Assembly: GCA_024449915.1 (NCBI GenBank)
Contig: JAMZAV010000983.1
Location: 1 to 64,000 of the forward strand
Source: Sweltsa coloradensis
Lineage: Eukaryota > Arthropoda > Insecta > Plecoptera > Chloroperlidae
Direction of reading: 5' to 3'
DNA length: 64,000 bases
Of this stretch, positions 45,101-46,559 are shown in pieces. The position numbers and the translations under genes are program-made. Within the stretch, counting starts at the first letter, position 1; each line of letters starts with the position of its first letter. The notes under the pieces are model-generated. The model saw only the letters and a list, made by a program, of their open reading frames with translations. It did no database searches and was not told the DNA's origin.

Positions 45101-46251
45101 ATAGAGTAAGCTTCGTGGACTTATTTTGAATAAAGTCTTTTCACACCAAAGCCAAATATTTTGGAATGTGCTAGATGTAAAAAAATTACTAAACAATTTA
45201 ATTTTAGTAGTAATAAGAACCAACGCCCGTGGTAAACATATTATGTAATCAACGATCTGTAAATATGAGCTTCAATTTGAGGTGTAGGCTTACAGACGTA
45301 AAGAGCAAAATGTTGAGGGGAAAGTCTGTTTTCGAGTAAATTACAAGGATAAGTTATAAAAATTGACATTTGTCATTGATAATAAGTGAACACAATAATG
45401 ATGGGATGAGTAAAAAAAAGTAAAAAAGTTTTCCCAGACGGGACTCGAACCGGCGACCTCTCGCGTGCAAAACTAGCGCGCTAACCACTCGGCTAGCAGC
45501 GTCTGCAGTGGGCATCAGGTCTAGACCGATACTCATCCAGCCCGGTAGATATGCACGCTGACTAGAGTCGAGTGTAAAAGCTTCACGATGACAATTAGGA
45601 CACTTTCAATGCTTTTAAAACCTTCTGCCAATATTTCTTGAATGTAATTCACAGCTGTATACAGCATATGTTTGCAATTACTGCTTATTTTGGTATTAAA
45701 CACTTTCGAGGTGGCAGTTCTCGCGACGCGTGGACTATCCACTCGATCAGAATGTTCCAAATAGCTATTGGGAGGATTAACTTCCTTTGTAATACGCGAA
45801 CTAGGTAGTTATTGGACGGATAGCTTATCGGACAGATAACTATTTGTTACAGTTAACGTTTATTATTTGTTGATTGTAATACCGGCCCTCAGTAATATAA
45901 TTGTCGTAGTTTTAATCTGTTCTGGTTTCTTGAATAGTCATTAGGTAGTTTAGTTTTGTCTGTCATAAAGTCTCTTATGCTGTAGTATGCCTTTTGTGTT
46001 AGGAGTTAGTTCATTTTGTATGGTTTGATTGTGTGTGTTTGTTTGATCAATATGTAGTTGATTCCAAAACCCTCCATTTTCTTCAGTCAACCTGAAAGCA
46101 AATTAAATTAACATATTAATAACATTAATAATATTGGTAATGCTATTTACAGCATACTTGGAATATGGCCATGCTTCAAAGTGAAGATTTCTTTAATGCA
46201 GCAATGGCTCAGGCTACTAAGAGTCCACCGCCAACATTCTCCAAACTGTAG
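4495..46251 (+). CDS. ECH1: ECH1 gene, six-exon coding region (delta3,5-delta2,4-dienoyl-CoA isomerase)
   Basis: Joined exons 4495-4546, 7436-7592, 29998-30214, 33338-33618, 41818-41944 and 46153-46251 give one open frame of 310 codons plus TAG. The family moves double bonds of 3,5-dienoyl-CoA to 2,4-dienoyl-CoA during beta-oxidation of odd-position unsaturated fatty acids. It belongs to the crotonase fold. Seen: an oxyanion-hole segment around residues 92-102 (SAAGRLFTAGLD), and the three acidic residues of the rat enzyme (Asp176, Glu196, Asp204) at D161, E181 and D189 with identical spacing. The N-terminus is basic, without acidic residues over the first 27, like a mitochondrial presequence. 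The last three residues are SKL, a PTS1 peroxisomal signal. Vertebrate proteins are about 328 aa; the shorter length lies in the presequence. Introns are 2889, 22405, 3123, 8199 and 4208 bases, filled with transposons. Confidence 0.93.
4694..5279 (+). mobile_element. HINE family 1a, copy C (complete reference copy)
   Basis: Best simple example of family 1a. The 5' end is TTGGATGAGCGAAGCGAAG. The body has a T-rich tract, a conserved CTCT...GGGCAAACGGCATA segment, ATTTCTCATGAATATCG, and one 176-bp core (GCGATATTTTCGTG to the AAAGAAAAAGTT segment). Near the 3' end the 5' terminus recurs inverted (GCTCATCCATCAA), followed by a GCG-rich hairpin and GTTTTCCTAGT. This asymmetric inverted repeat plus 3' hairpin plus CTAGT is the layout of Helentron-associated elements. 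No coding capacity is seen; mobilisation would need an autonomous partner. It lies in ECH1 intron 1. Confidence 0.8.
5297..5970 (-). pseudogene. LINE reverse-transcriptase C-terminal relics (antisense)
   Basis: On the - strand the first part (5297-5490) reads GRPREKWKDQIRNDIQERG, then KARKLWEDRSGW. This is the C-terminal pattern common after the RT domain in several non-LTR retrotransposons. The second part (about 5600-5970) carries a diverged copy of the same pattern. Frames are broken. The clade cannot be decided. Confidence 0.5.
5971..6684. other. Unassigned intron 1 DNA
   Basis: AT-rich, with several TAGGCCTA words (near 6140 and 6243). The overlapping open frames at 6411-6666 on both strands have no family resemblance. 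No exon is seen. Confidence 0.5.
6685..7100 (+). pseudogene. LINE reverse-transcriptase relic
   Basis: Translating across frames gives pieces of an RT domain in the right order: LSPHQAGFRSNRSTEDQI, then VDFKSAFDLVDRNKLLQKM (motif A), then LQQGGVLSP (motif B). Stops and frame changes separate them. It is a dead 5'- and 3'-truncated non-LTR element in ECH1 intron 1. Confidence 0.65.
7436..7592 (+). CDS. ECH1: ECH1 exon 2
   Basis: The acceptor is TTTTTTTAG|GG and the donor is GGAT|GTAAGT. It encodes the end of the presequence and the first strand of the crotonase fold, including VELNRPKNLNALNRLMW (compare the family motif LNRPxxxNA). It enters in phase 1 and leaves two bases (AT) completed by exon 3. 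Confidence 0.92.
7771..8021. mobile_element. MITE, TTAACCTTTTC-type, copy 2 (hAT-like)
   Basis: Terminal inverted repeats TTAACCTTTTC / GAAAAGGTTAA enclose 251 bp. Both sides carry the 8-bp direct repeat GCTACTTT (7763-7770 and 8022-8029). An 8-bp duplication suggests mobilisation by a hAT transposase. It is related to 3941-4161. Confidence 0.75.
8080..8527. mobile_element. hAT-type MITE, TAGGGATGCAC family, copy 1
   Basis: Ends TAGGGATGCAC and GTGCATCCCTA, flanked by the near-identical 8-mers ATAGTGAC and TTAGTGAC. Next to the ends are palindromic ATCGATATTATCGAT-like tracts. The centre matches the reverse complement of the element at 42240-42667. Confidence 0.75.
8528..9282. other. Unassigned intron 2 DNA
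   Basis: No exon or element end is recognised. A short GC-richer tract lies near 8950-9140. Confidence 0.4.
9283..9720. mobile_element. hAT-type MITE, TAGGGATGGG family
   Basis: Ends TAGGGATGGG / CCCATCCCTA with an exact 8-bp target duplication CATCTAGG (9275-9282 and 9721-9728). The end-proximal parts carry repeated GTTTAAACG-like words. The middle has two copies of a GGTGGAGGTGCCGGGT-like word that also occurs in MITEs with other ends (19139-19533 and 22574-23000). Confidence 0.85.
9877..9903 (+). repeat. tRNA-derived Pol III unit, left half
   Basis: The sequence GGCTCATTGGTCTTGTGG followed by TTAGCA resembles the D-arm and A-box region of a tRNA. It is interrupted exactly at the 8-bp target site GGTTAGCA of the 7-kb hAT element. 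The rest (anticodon arm, B box) resumes at 16931. Confidence 0.6.
10395..10480 (-). repeat. Penelope-like element end signature
   Basis: On the - strand the words CTTGAAGAAGCCACC, GGCGAAACGTTGAG and ATCATCGACACGATG follow one another. This AAGAAGCC...CGAAACGTTG pattern is typical of Penelope-like retroelement termini. No RT or GIY-YIG domain was found next to it, so this is a fragment at best. Confidence 0.4.
10795..11080 (+). repeat. Unclassified repeat family X1, copy 1
   Basis: Aligns with stretches at 24011-24372, 44680-45005 and (reverse) 51088-51345. Shared words in order: CATAATGCGC, CACTCTAGCCTAGGGGA, GGTCGTC, GACGACGA, AGCTCGCC and CATGCTCTGG. It is about 290-350 bp long. It matches no repeat type I can name. 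Confidence 0.55.
11270..11752 (+). mobile_element. HINE family 1b, 5'-truncated copy
   Basis: Carries two to three internal repeats with TTATTTCTCATGAAAAT and the 3' region ATTACGCTCAT, then CAACGCGCCTGAAAAAGCG and a tip AAGCTTCC, so this copy has the third (gamma) type of 3' hairpin. The 5' terminus is missing. It lies inside the 9904-16922 element. Confidence 0.7.
12239..12676. mobile_element. Small hAT-like element nested in the 7-kb element
   Basis: Left end AAGGGCGTCCCCCC and right end GCGGACGCCCTTG form imperfect inverted repeats of the GGGCGTC type also seen at 24913-25933. A GGGGGGCTCTGCCCCCC hairpin lies near 12585. No clear target duplication was found. Confidence 0.5.
13216..15642 (-). 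CDS. LINE ORF2: endonuclease C-terminal part and reverse transcriptase
   Basis: An 808-codon open frame. Residues 17-23 (GDFNINL) and 82-87 (SDHCAI) are the late motifs of an apurinic-type (exonuclease III-like) endonuclease. The RT follows: a KVIPLYKLKG segment near 369 and SNYRPISLIS near 384, motif A YDLSKAFD at 456-463, SGVPQGTILGP at 520-530, and the catalytic YVDD at 552-555. All catalytic aspartates are present, so the RT part looks recent. The shown start is only the first ATG after a frameshift; the true ORF2 begins near 16040. Function in the family: target-primed reverse transcription of the element RNA. Confidence 0.88.
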   Translation of the reverse strand: MIKLTKKFPKAELIICGDFNINLLSHNNQTQLFKDLIQSYNIHTTINAPTRIHGNARSLIDNILTSFDNQVITAHSIDPQFSDHCAIILQLSTLSLDMDQSKTTRTRKFSDENIGHFYDLLIPIDWNLLLAASDSNHMFELFVSKFTYLFNVAFPWRTNKANKTLKSSPWITAIHRSDACQLRNLHYRCKQAPTDTLQKQIYLQLKKAHVHSIKEAKRFYYKQEILRSDNKSKAIWQVVKSQSIAPQQKSNLTLNINGNVISDPKIVAKQFNEFFIELGVNSRPTQKAGLSTPALDEYHQPHSIFLYPTSPKEVSNIIKSFGKKHSSGLDGIPGSILAKCHNLIAEPLSFLINESFVSGIFPSKLKLSKVIPLYKLKGNKQDPSNYRPISLISSFSKIFEKAMYNRISEFLSKYEIITPNQHGFQKNKSTITAIFMFLNSLYVALDHSEVALGIFYDLSKAFDTIDHARLLNKLDILGIRGKAKDWISSFLSERSQIAVINNTINGTTSHHFSSPLMVKSGVPQGTILGPLAFLLYVNDASNYLKEGKVTQYVDDFSHLLTADKKFTESLIAVANSQANAMESYCQTNLLALQPAKSVYLSFHSSYTSQISSPLIRSNGKSISRNTMAKFLGLVLTDTLNWSPHVDQLCAKIRSSCYLLRRLKPLVDLSVLKLVYHAHLHSHIAYAILFWGGSSSAHRVFILQKRAIRILSGASIWQSCRKLFPKLNILTVTCSLILTAALFVHTNQKLFITNSSVHSYPTRSQNSLHVPHHKTTMYAKGPHYLCIAIYNKLPTQLRASNKPQYSNKN
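15643..16045 (-). pseudogene. LINE ORF2 N-terminal endonuclease, frameshifted
   Basis: Reading 5' to 3' on the - strand gives LSLNIRSVSNK, then after a frame change ADIICLQEHWLLRESLSNF with the catalytic Glu motif. After another change come ETQAYGGVAILAKPNI and QILVLNIYRPPQ, then a break before the long RT frame. At least three frame changes separate the pieces, so this copy cannot make an intact endonuclease. Confidence 0.75.
16129..16795 (-). CDS. LINE ORF1 protein with SGNH esterase domain (5'-truncated)
   Basis: The frame from 16677 downwards encodes TLVIGDSMVRR (GDS block with the nucleophile Ser), then ILLHVGTNDL (block III Gly-Thr-Asn) and RDGLHPNWQGA (block V with the Asp/His pair). 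This is a complete set of SGNH-hydrolase motifs in about 180 residues. The frame stays open upstream to about 16793 with a charged stretch (RKENWREYSHQEQG), so the true start is lost in the truncation. Such esterases occur in ORF1 of CR1-group LINEs; their role is not well established. Confidence 0.82.
16931..17130 (+). repeat. tRNA-derived Pol III unit (SINE), right half and body
   Basis: Continues from 9903 across the hAT insertion: an anticodon-arm-like stretch, a perfect B box GGTTCGATTCC (near 16958-16968), then a non-tRNA body to about 17130. With the left half it makes a tRNA(Gly)-like head. The unit is probably a SINE, but its 3' end is not defined. Confidence 0.55.
17334..18005 (+). 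repeat. Direct tandem repeat, 2 x 339 bp
   Basis: Unit 1 is 17334-17672 and unit 2 starts at 17673. The sequence ATATTTATGATGGACC recurs with an offset of exactly 339 bases (113 codons). One difference was noted (AAAGTAAG versus AAACTAAG). The near identity implies a recent event or an assembly duplication. Confidence 0.9.
17340..18542 (+). CDS. LINE RT fragment with tandemly duplicated YADD region
   Basis: A 400-codon open frame. RT motif C (LYADDCTIYR) occurs at residues 14-23 and again 113 residues later, because 339 bases are repeated in tandem in frame. The two units differ by about one base over 330. After the duplication come an SAKLLGFLSRTL segment, LVRPTLSYGCPAW (a non-LTR C-terminal signature) and a final VRDWNALS segment. 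The first ATG is not a natural start; the frame continues upstream to the stop in SGVP*G. Confidence 0.82.
   Translation: MMDLPRCVESKVRLYADDCTIYRTIKSANDVDILQKDLENIELWCELNQMLLNENKCSHITLTKSKKAPAINFKINGCYIKREIKIKLLGITITQDLKWNIQTEIVRKKFNIFMMDLPRCVESKLRLYADDCTIYRTIKSANDVDILQKDLENIELWCELNQMLLNENKCSHITLTKSKKAPAINFKINGCYIKREIKIKLLGITITQDLKWNIQTEIVRKKSAKLLGFLSRTLHGARSQVKRTVYLCLVRPTLSYGCPAWHSTLKANAYKLESLQNRATKFITKRKDLNRQQQTKMCDILTLENHLKELGIVFLKKMFNGPVDLDPLIRIQLGYRSCRYGRAVTLIPPFARTTQYQQGFFCRSVRDWNALSYEVCTEQDFHKFRRDLRITLMNTQDHTS
19139..19533. mobile_element. hAT-type MITE, TAGGGCTGGGC family, copy 1
   Basis: Ends TAGGGCTGGGC / GCCCAGCCCTA and an exact 8-bp target duplication GTTAAAAC (19131-19138 and 19534-19541). 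ATCGATATTT-like palindromic tracts lie next to the ends, and two GGTGGAGGTGCCGGGT-like words lie in the middle. Confidence 0.88.
19542..20030. other. Unassigned intron 2 DNA
   Basis: The short open frames at 19633-19818 (+) and 19760-19972 (-) overlap each other. The - strand pieces (SWLTFEQRRVYHSLSLLHNI) resemble the C-terminal region of LINE proteins, suggesting a small LINE remnant. Nothing more can be supported. Confidence 0.35.
20031..20788. mobile_element. Inverted-repeat DNA element, GAACCTAAGT type
   Basis: The left TATAGTGAACCTAAGT and right ACTTAGGTTCCCTAT are imperfect inverted repeats enclosing about 760 bp. The junctions suggest a TA target, but this is not proven. No transposase frame is seen. 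Confidence 0.5.
20868..21622. mobile_element. Inverted-repeat DNA element, AGGTTTGTTCG type
   Basis: A perfect 20-base terminal inverted repeat: AGGTTTGTTCGTTTGTCCTG at 20868 and its reverse complement ending at 21622. Inner parts carry repeated CAGGAGTAACTGC/GGAGTAAC-like words on both sides. The length is 755 bp. It includes a short exon-like frame at 21082. The superfamily is not decided. Confidence 0.7.
21082..21211 (+). other. Exon-like short open frame inside the element
   Basis: From ATG at 21082 the frame reads MDAAVSTARPIYLDDFVF and continues to VFVLAEG, followed by a good donor (GGTAAGTT at 21211). It could be a first exon of a transposon-borne or captured gene. No family is recognised and no downstream exon was found. 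Confidence 0.25.
22042..22100 (+). mobile_element. HINE family 1a fragment
   Basis: Only the piece ACTGACCAAACGGGTG through ACATGAACATTAAGGT, from the core segment, is present. Both ends are lost. Confidence 0.6.
22574..23000. mobile_element. hAT-type MITE, TAGGGCTGGGC family, copy 2
   Basis: Starts TAGGGCTGGGC and ends GCCCAGCACTA, with the exact 8-bp target duplication TCGGAGTT (22566-22573 and 23001-23008). Its interior is clearly homologous to 19139-19533, including the GGTGGAGGTGCCGGGT-like words. It is inserted in a LINE relic. Confidence 0.87.
23364..23708 (-). pseudogene. LINE reverse-transcriptase fragment
   Basis: The - strand frame reads MKHGVPQGSVNDPLFFINDI (motif B region), then ITLFTDDSTL (motif C with TDD in place of ADD) and SSKTNIIVFNP. 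It is truncated on both sides. Confidence 0.72.
24011..24372 (+). repeat. Unclassified repeat family X1, copy 2
   Basis: The longest copy. It includes GGTCATAATGTGCC, the short hairpin GCTGGTCAGAACCAGC, the GTCGTC/GACGACGA pair and CATGCTCAGGGCC. No protein or tRNA resemblance was found. Confidence 0.55.
24660..24912 (-). pseudogene. hAT transposase dimerisation domain relic
   Basis: Encodes PDVCMVLMLFLTIPVTVASS, then EQSFSKLKIIKKYLS, and after a one-base frame break IMGHKRFSGLRTLSIENEW. This is the hATC dimerisation signature of the ZMYM/DUF4371-type hAT group. The homologous piece at 34580-34762 belongs to another copy. Confidence 0.75.
24913..25933. mobile_element. hAT-type non-autonomous element, CAGGGGCGTCGGC ends
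   Basis: Ends CAGGGGCGTCGGCA / TGCCGACGCCCTTG, with the exact 8-bp target duplication TCAGGAAA (24905-24912 and 25934-25941). A C-run follows the left end. It is inserted in the hAT transposase relic and itself contains HINE copy D. Confidence 0.87.
25353..25888 (+). mobile_element. HINE family 1a, copy D
   Basis: Starts TTGGATGAGCAAAGCGAAG and ends with an altered 3' hairpin (TTTCGCAAAGCGAACTAGT). The core segment is single. It is nested inside the 24913-25933 element, so it is younger than that element. Confidence 0.8.
26012..27066. mobile_element. Foldback element with about 0.4-0.5 kb arms
   Basis: The left arm (from CAATTGACGACT at about 26013) and right arm (ending AGTCGTCAATTG at about 27063) are imperfect reverse complements over several hundred bases. 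Examples are ATCACGCTCT, TATTTGGACAAAACTTAAG and CTTTCAAGACAGAAAGTGCA with their inverted partners. The central spacer holds an antisense HINE fragment (26526-26675). It interrupts the hAT transposase relic. Confidence 0.75.
26526..26675 (-). mobile_element. HINE family 1a fragment in the foldback centre
   Basis: The reverse complement of the 5' third of family 1a: ACGTGGCAAGT, CCGTTTGCCCG, an ACAAAC-rich run, and CAGTGAAATTGAA. Both termini are missing. Confidence 0.7.
27130..27632 (-). pseudogene. hAT transposase central region relic
   Basis: On the - strand: SKEEINEAKSLRKKMDTFEF, then a VVMQSKIL stretch, then KRDADLTMAHNIIKNARTEL. This resembles the DUF4371 region of hAT transposases and the homologous stretch at 34744-35025. 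Stops occur between the pieces. Confidence 0.65.
27633..28271. mobile_element. hAT-type non-autonomous element, GGGCGCCCGC ends
   Basis: Inverted repeats TGGGCGCCCGCAGG / CCTGCGGGCGCCCA. The word TTCCGCGTA stands on both sides (27623-27632 region and 28274-28282), an 8-9 bp target duplication. Removing the element restores the hAT transposase reading (RYKYAEILKALS). C-runs lie next to both ends, as in 24913-25933. Confidence 0.8.
28484..28970 (-). mobile_element. HINE family 1a, copy F
   Basis: On the + strand it starts ACTAGGAAGCTTCGCAAACG (gamma-type 3' hairpin, reversed) and ends GCTTCGCTCATCCAA. It has an internal deletion: the T-rich core is joined directly to a CACCTCTTAAGTTCAG segment. 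Confidence 0.82.
28971..29997. other. Intron 2 end: unassigned DNA with a PLE-like tail and (TA)n
   Basis: At 29585-29630 the words AGGTGAAACCCTAG and GTGAAACGTCGGTAATAAA resemble a Penelope-like element 3' end. A (TA)n microsatellite lies at about 29678-29711. The last 100 bases before exon 3 are unique-looking and pyrimidine-rich. Confidence 0.4.
29998..30214 (+). CDS. ECH1: ECH1 exon 3 (oxyanion-hole segment)
   Basis: The acceptor is CTGTTTCAG|AG and the donor AAAAG|GTGAGT. It encodes residues 70-142, including VVVLSAAGRLFTAGLDFTDV. There the backbone around A99-G100 corresponds to the crotonase oxyanion hole. It ends in phase 0 after LTSLEK. HINE copy G begins 84 bases after the donor. 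Confidence 0.93.
30299..30981 (+). mobile_element. HINE family 1a, copy G (diverged)
   Basis: Starts TTGGATGAGCAAAGC and ends with the beta-type 3' hairpin (AAAAAGCGTTCGCGAAGCGG, then CCTGGT in place of CCTAGT). It is more diverged than copy H, which begins seven bases later in the same orientation. Confidence 0.78.
30988..31633 (+). mobile_element. HINE family 1a, copy H
   Basis: Starts AAATGAGCGAAGCGAAG (first bases altered) and ends CATCCATCAACGCG, then GCGTTTTCCTAGT (alpha-type 3' end). Part of the core is deleted near 31250. It is in tandem with copy G. Confidence 0.82.
31881..32729. mobile_element. hAT-type non-autonomous element, CAGGCGCGGACTGG ends
   Basis: Ends CAGGCGCGGACTGG / CCAGTCCGCGCCTG, with the exact 8-bp target duplication GCAAAAAT (31873-31880 and 32730-32737). 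The ends differ by few bases from the 7-kb element (CAGAGGCGGACTGG). Inside is the CTGGGGCGAAGCCCCAG hairpin followed by CCGCCGGAGGC, shared with other hAT elements in this window. Confidence 0.9.
32738..33337. other. Intron 3 end with (CT)n microsatellite
   Basis: Mostly unassigned. A CT dinucleotide array lies at about 33127-33171. The acceptor tract of exon 4 closes the stretch. Confidence 0.6.
33338..33618 (+). CDS. ECH1: ECH1 exon 4 (active site)
   Basis: The acceptor is CTCATTTTAG|TG. It encodes residues 143-235 and two bases of 236. It contains HNACIGAGVDMITAGDIR (D161), FQVKEVDIGMAADVGTLQRL (E181, D189) and a LAYTARKLPAAEAKLCGLV segment. These match in order and spacing the active-site region of vertebrate ECH1, whose Asp176, Glu196 and Asp204 carry out the double-bond shift. 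The donor is AAAG|GCAAGT, a GC donor. Using the nearest GT instead would change phase and destroy exon 5, so the GC call is supported by frame. Confidence 0.93.
33619..34095. other. Unassigned intron 4 DNA with short direct repeat
   Basis: A repeat of about 37 bases, AATTTGAATTTTTTATT..., stands twice in tandem at about 33733-33805. No element end is recognised. Confidence 0.4.
34362..35278 (-). mobile_element. hAT element with transposase relic, CAGTGGCGTAACT ends
   Basis: Ends CAGTGGCGTAACT (preceded by an extra CAGT) and AGTTACGCCACTG. The exact 8-bp target duplication is CGTTGTAT (34354-34361 and 35279-35286). It carries a transposase C-terminal relic on the - strand. It is inserted in HINE copy I. 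Confidence 0.88.
34580..35025 (-). pseudogene. hAT transposase C-terminal relic
   Basis: Two - strand frames, 35025-34744 and 34762-34580, are consecutive parts of one protein. The first has EQEEASYLKKQLESFEFVFQ and VVLQSKILASTDAVSINLLR. The second has ALSASFPDVYTALIVFLTIP and VTVATAERFFFELKIIKK, the hATC dimerisation signature. The frame change between them and the lack of an N-terminal part mean it is dead. Confidence 0.8.
35294..36451. mobile_element. hAT-type non-autonomous element, CAGTGGCGGCTC ends
   Basis: Ends CAGTGGCGGCTCG / AGAGCCGCCACTG, with the exact 8-bp target duplication TCCCCACC (35286-35293 and 36452-36459). Its site lies seven bases after the previous element. It has the same hairpin module (CTGGGGCAAAGCCCCAG, then CCGCCGGAGGC) near the left end, and a G-run at about 35704-35727. 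Confidence 0.9.
36698..37470 (+). mobile_element. HINE family 1b, complete copy nested in copy I
   Basis: Starts TTGGATGAGCGTAGCGAGCG and ends GCTCATCCAACAACGC, a GC hairpin, then GCGTTTTCCTAGT. The 773-bp body differs from 1a: CACTACACTGGAG near the 5' end, an ACCGATACTCCAATTGCGAT segment, and about three AT-rich repeats containing CTTATAACACCTACATGCTT. The inverted 5' terminus and 3' hairpin are the same as in 1a. Confidence 0.85.
37760..39275 (-). mobile_element. HINE family 1a, copy J (interrupted by copy K)
   Basis: On the + strand it starts ACTAGGCCGCTTCGCAAACG and ends GCTTCGCTCATCCAA. Copy K (37883-38659) sits inside. Joining the flanks of K gives CTACTTGATATTACTTG, the same words as in copy I at 34209-34227. 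Confidence 0.83.
37883..38659 (+). mobile_element. HINE family 1a, copy K with duplicated core
   Basis: Complete copy: TTGGATGAGCGAAGC at the 5' end; CATCCATCAACGCGGCGGG, then GCGTTTTCCTAGT at the 3' end. The core segment is present twice with a 176-base offset (GCGATATTTTCGTG at 38151 and 38327). It is inserted into copy J without target duplication. Confidence 0.87.
39276..39894. other. Unassigned intron 4 DNA
   Basis: Contains CGGCACCTCCACCATCC near 39586, reverse complement of the GGTGGAGGTGCC word shared by several MITEs, and palindromic CGCGAAATT-like words near 39710. A further degenerate MITE is possible, but its ends were not found. Confidence 0.35.
39895..40642 (+). mobile_element. 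HINE family 1a, copy L with duplicated core
   Basis: Starts TTAGATGAGCGCAGCGAGCG and ends CATCCATCAACGCGGCGGG, then GCGTTTTCCTAGT. The core is repeated with a 176-base offset (about 40139 and 40315). Confidence 0.85.
40684..41350. mobile_element. Putative inverted-repeat element, TTAAAGGGG ends
   Basis: CTTAAAGGGGTA on the left and AGCCCCTTTAAG on the right form an inverted pair about 660 bp apart. The interior is AT-rich and non-coding. The short repeats and lack of a clear target duplication make this tentative. Confidence 0.4.
41404..41776. mobile_element. Foldback MITE just upstream of ECH1 exon 5
   Basis: The left arm (41404-41535) and right arm (about 41640-41776) are imperfect reverse complements over about 130 bases. 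Examples are ATTAAAACCACGC, CGTGATATCTC, GATGCAAAATATCT and TGCAGACAGC. It ends about 41 bases before the exon 5 acceptor, so it covers where a branch point would usually lie or adjoins it. Confidence 0.8.
41818..41944 (+). CDS. ECH1: ECH1 exon 5
   Basis: The acceptor is ACTTTTTTAG|C and the donor ATT|GTAAGT. Residue 236 (Ser) is split with exon 4. It encodes MVESALEMAVLIASKSPVAI and QGTKRSLVYSRDHTVQEGLD. These match the family segment in which the helix after the active site contains SKSPVAxQ and YSRDHxVxE. It ends in phase 0. Confidence 0.93.
42240..42667. mobile_element. hAT-type MITE, TAGGGATGCAC family, copy 2
   Basis: Ends TAGGGATGCAC / GTTCATCCCTA. The interior is the reverse complement of 8080-8527 (for example CAGACCAGCCAGTG against CACTGACTGGGCTG). 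No exact target duplication was found. Confidence 0.7.
44680..45005 (+). repeat. Unclassified repeat family X1, copy 3
   Basis: Same order of words as copies 1 and 2: GTCATAATGCACCACTCTA, TCAGAACCAGCCACGG, GTCGTCATCGTC, CCCGACGACGAT, AGCTCGCCTCTAG and CATGCTCTGGGCC. It is nested in the 42872-45888 element. Confidence 0.55.
45434..45506 (-). repeat. tRNA-like sequence with intact Pol III boxes
   Basis: On the - strand: GCAGACGCTGCTAGCCGAG, A box TAGCCGAGTGG, B box GGTTCGAGTCC, and an end CGTCTGG pairing with the start at six of seven positions. The total length of 73 fits a tRNA. The anticodon stem pairs at only three of five positions and the loop is unclear, so it is more likely a tRNA-derived repeat or tRNA pseudogene than a working tRNA. 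Confidence 0.5.
45889..46152. other. Intron 5 end
   Basis: Unassigned AT/GT-rich DNA leading to the exon 6 acceptor (TATTTACAG). Confidence 0.4.
46153..46251 (+). CDS. ECH1: ECH1 exon 6 (C-terminus, PTS1)
   Basis: The acceptor is GCTATTTACAG|CA, phase 0. It encodes HTWNMAMLQSEDFFNAAMAQ, then ATKSPPPTFSKL, and stop TAG at 46249-46251. The C-terminal tail with TFSKL matches the vertebrate end, and SKL is the canonical peroxisomal import tripeptide. Confidence 0.93.
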   Translation, partial: HTWNMAMLQSEDFFNAAMAQATKSPPPTFSKL

Positions 46252-46497
46252 GCGTAAACTGCATCCAGGTACTAGTATAGAAAATAAGTTATTTAAATTT
46301 TATTTGTCCAACTTTTAGTAGACCCTACTCGTATTTCAAACAAATGATTTATTCACCATTATTTTAGGTTAGTTTCTTATGAAACATTTAGTAATTTTAT
46401 GCTCCGTGTATTTTAAACCATAACAACACGAGAAGAATCTCACCTGCATGCATCGACATGCATAGTGGTCCATAAGGAATGGCAAGAGAAGGGGCAG

Positions 46498-46503
46498 AAT
46501 AAA
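46498..46503 (+). terminator. ECH1: Possible ECH1 polyadenylation signal
   Basis: AATAAA is the first canonical signal after the stop codon, 247 bases downstream, and lies just before a HINE family 3 end. No downstream GT-rich element was clearly identified. Confidence 0.3.
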
Positions 46504-46559
46504 CTGTGGGAAGAGTACACTAAATGAGGACGACTGGTAAACGCAAGTGCTATAGTAGA

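Larger units (their letters stand above)
42872..45888. mobile_element. 3-kb DNA element with GGGCCGGTATTACAA ends
   Basis: The left GGGCCGGTATTACAATCAAC and right reverse complement form inverted repeats of about 25 bases. Further inverted similarity runs inward (AACAAATAA, AGTTATTTGT, AACTGTA). End sequence of this kind is seen in PIF/Harbinger elements, but no nuclease or Myb-like frame was recognised. The target duplication is unclear. It contains an X1 repeat copy, a tRNA-like unit and a G-run (about 43948-43968). Confidence 0.65.

Noticed and set aside
45434..45506. Functional tRNA gene on the - strand
   Set aside because: The A and B boxes are good, but the anticodon stem has two mismatched pairs and the anticodon position is ambiguous. 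Listed as a tRNA-like repeat instead.
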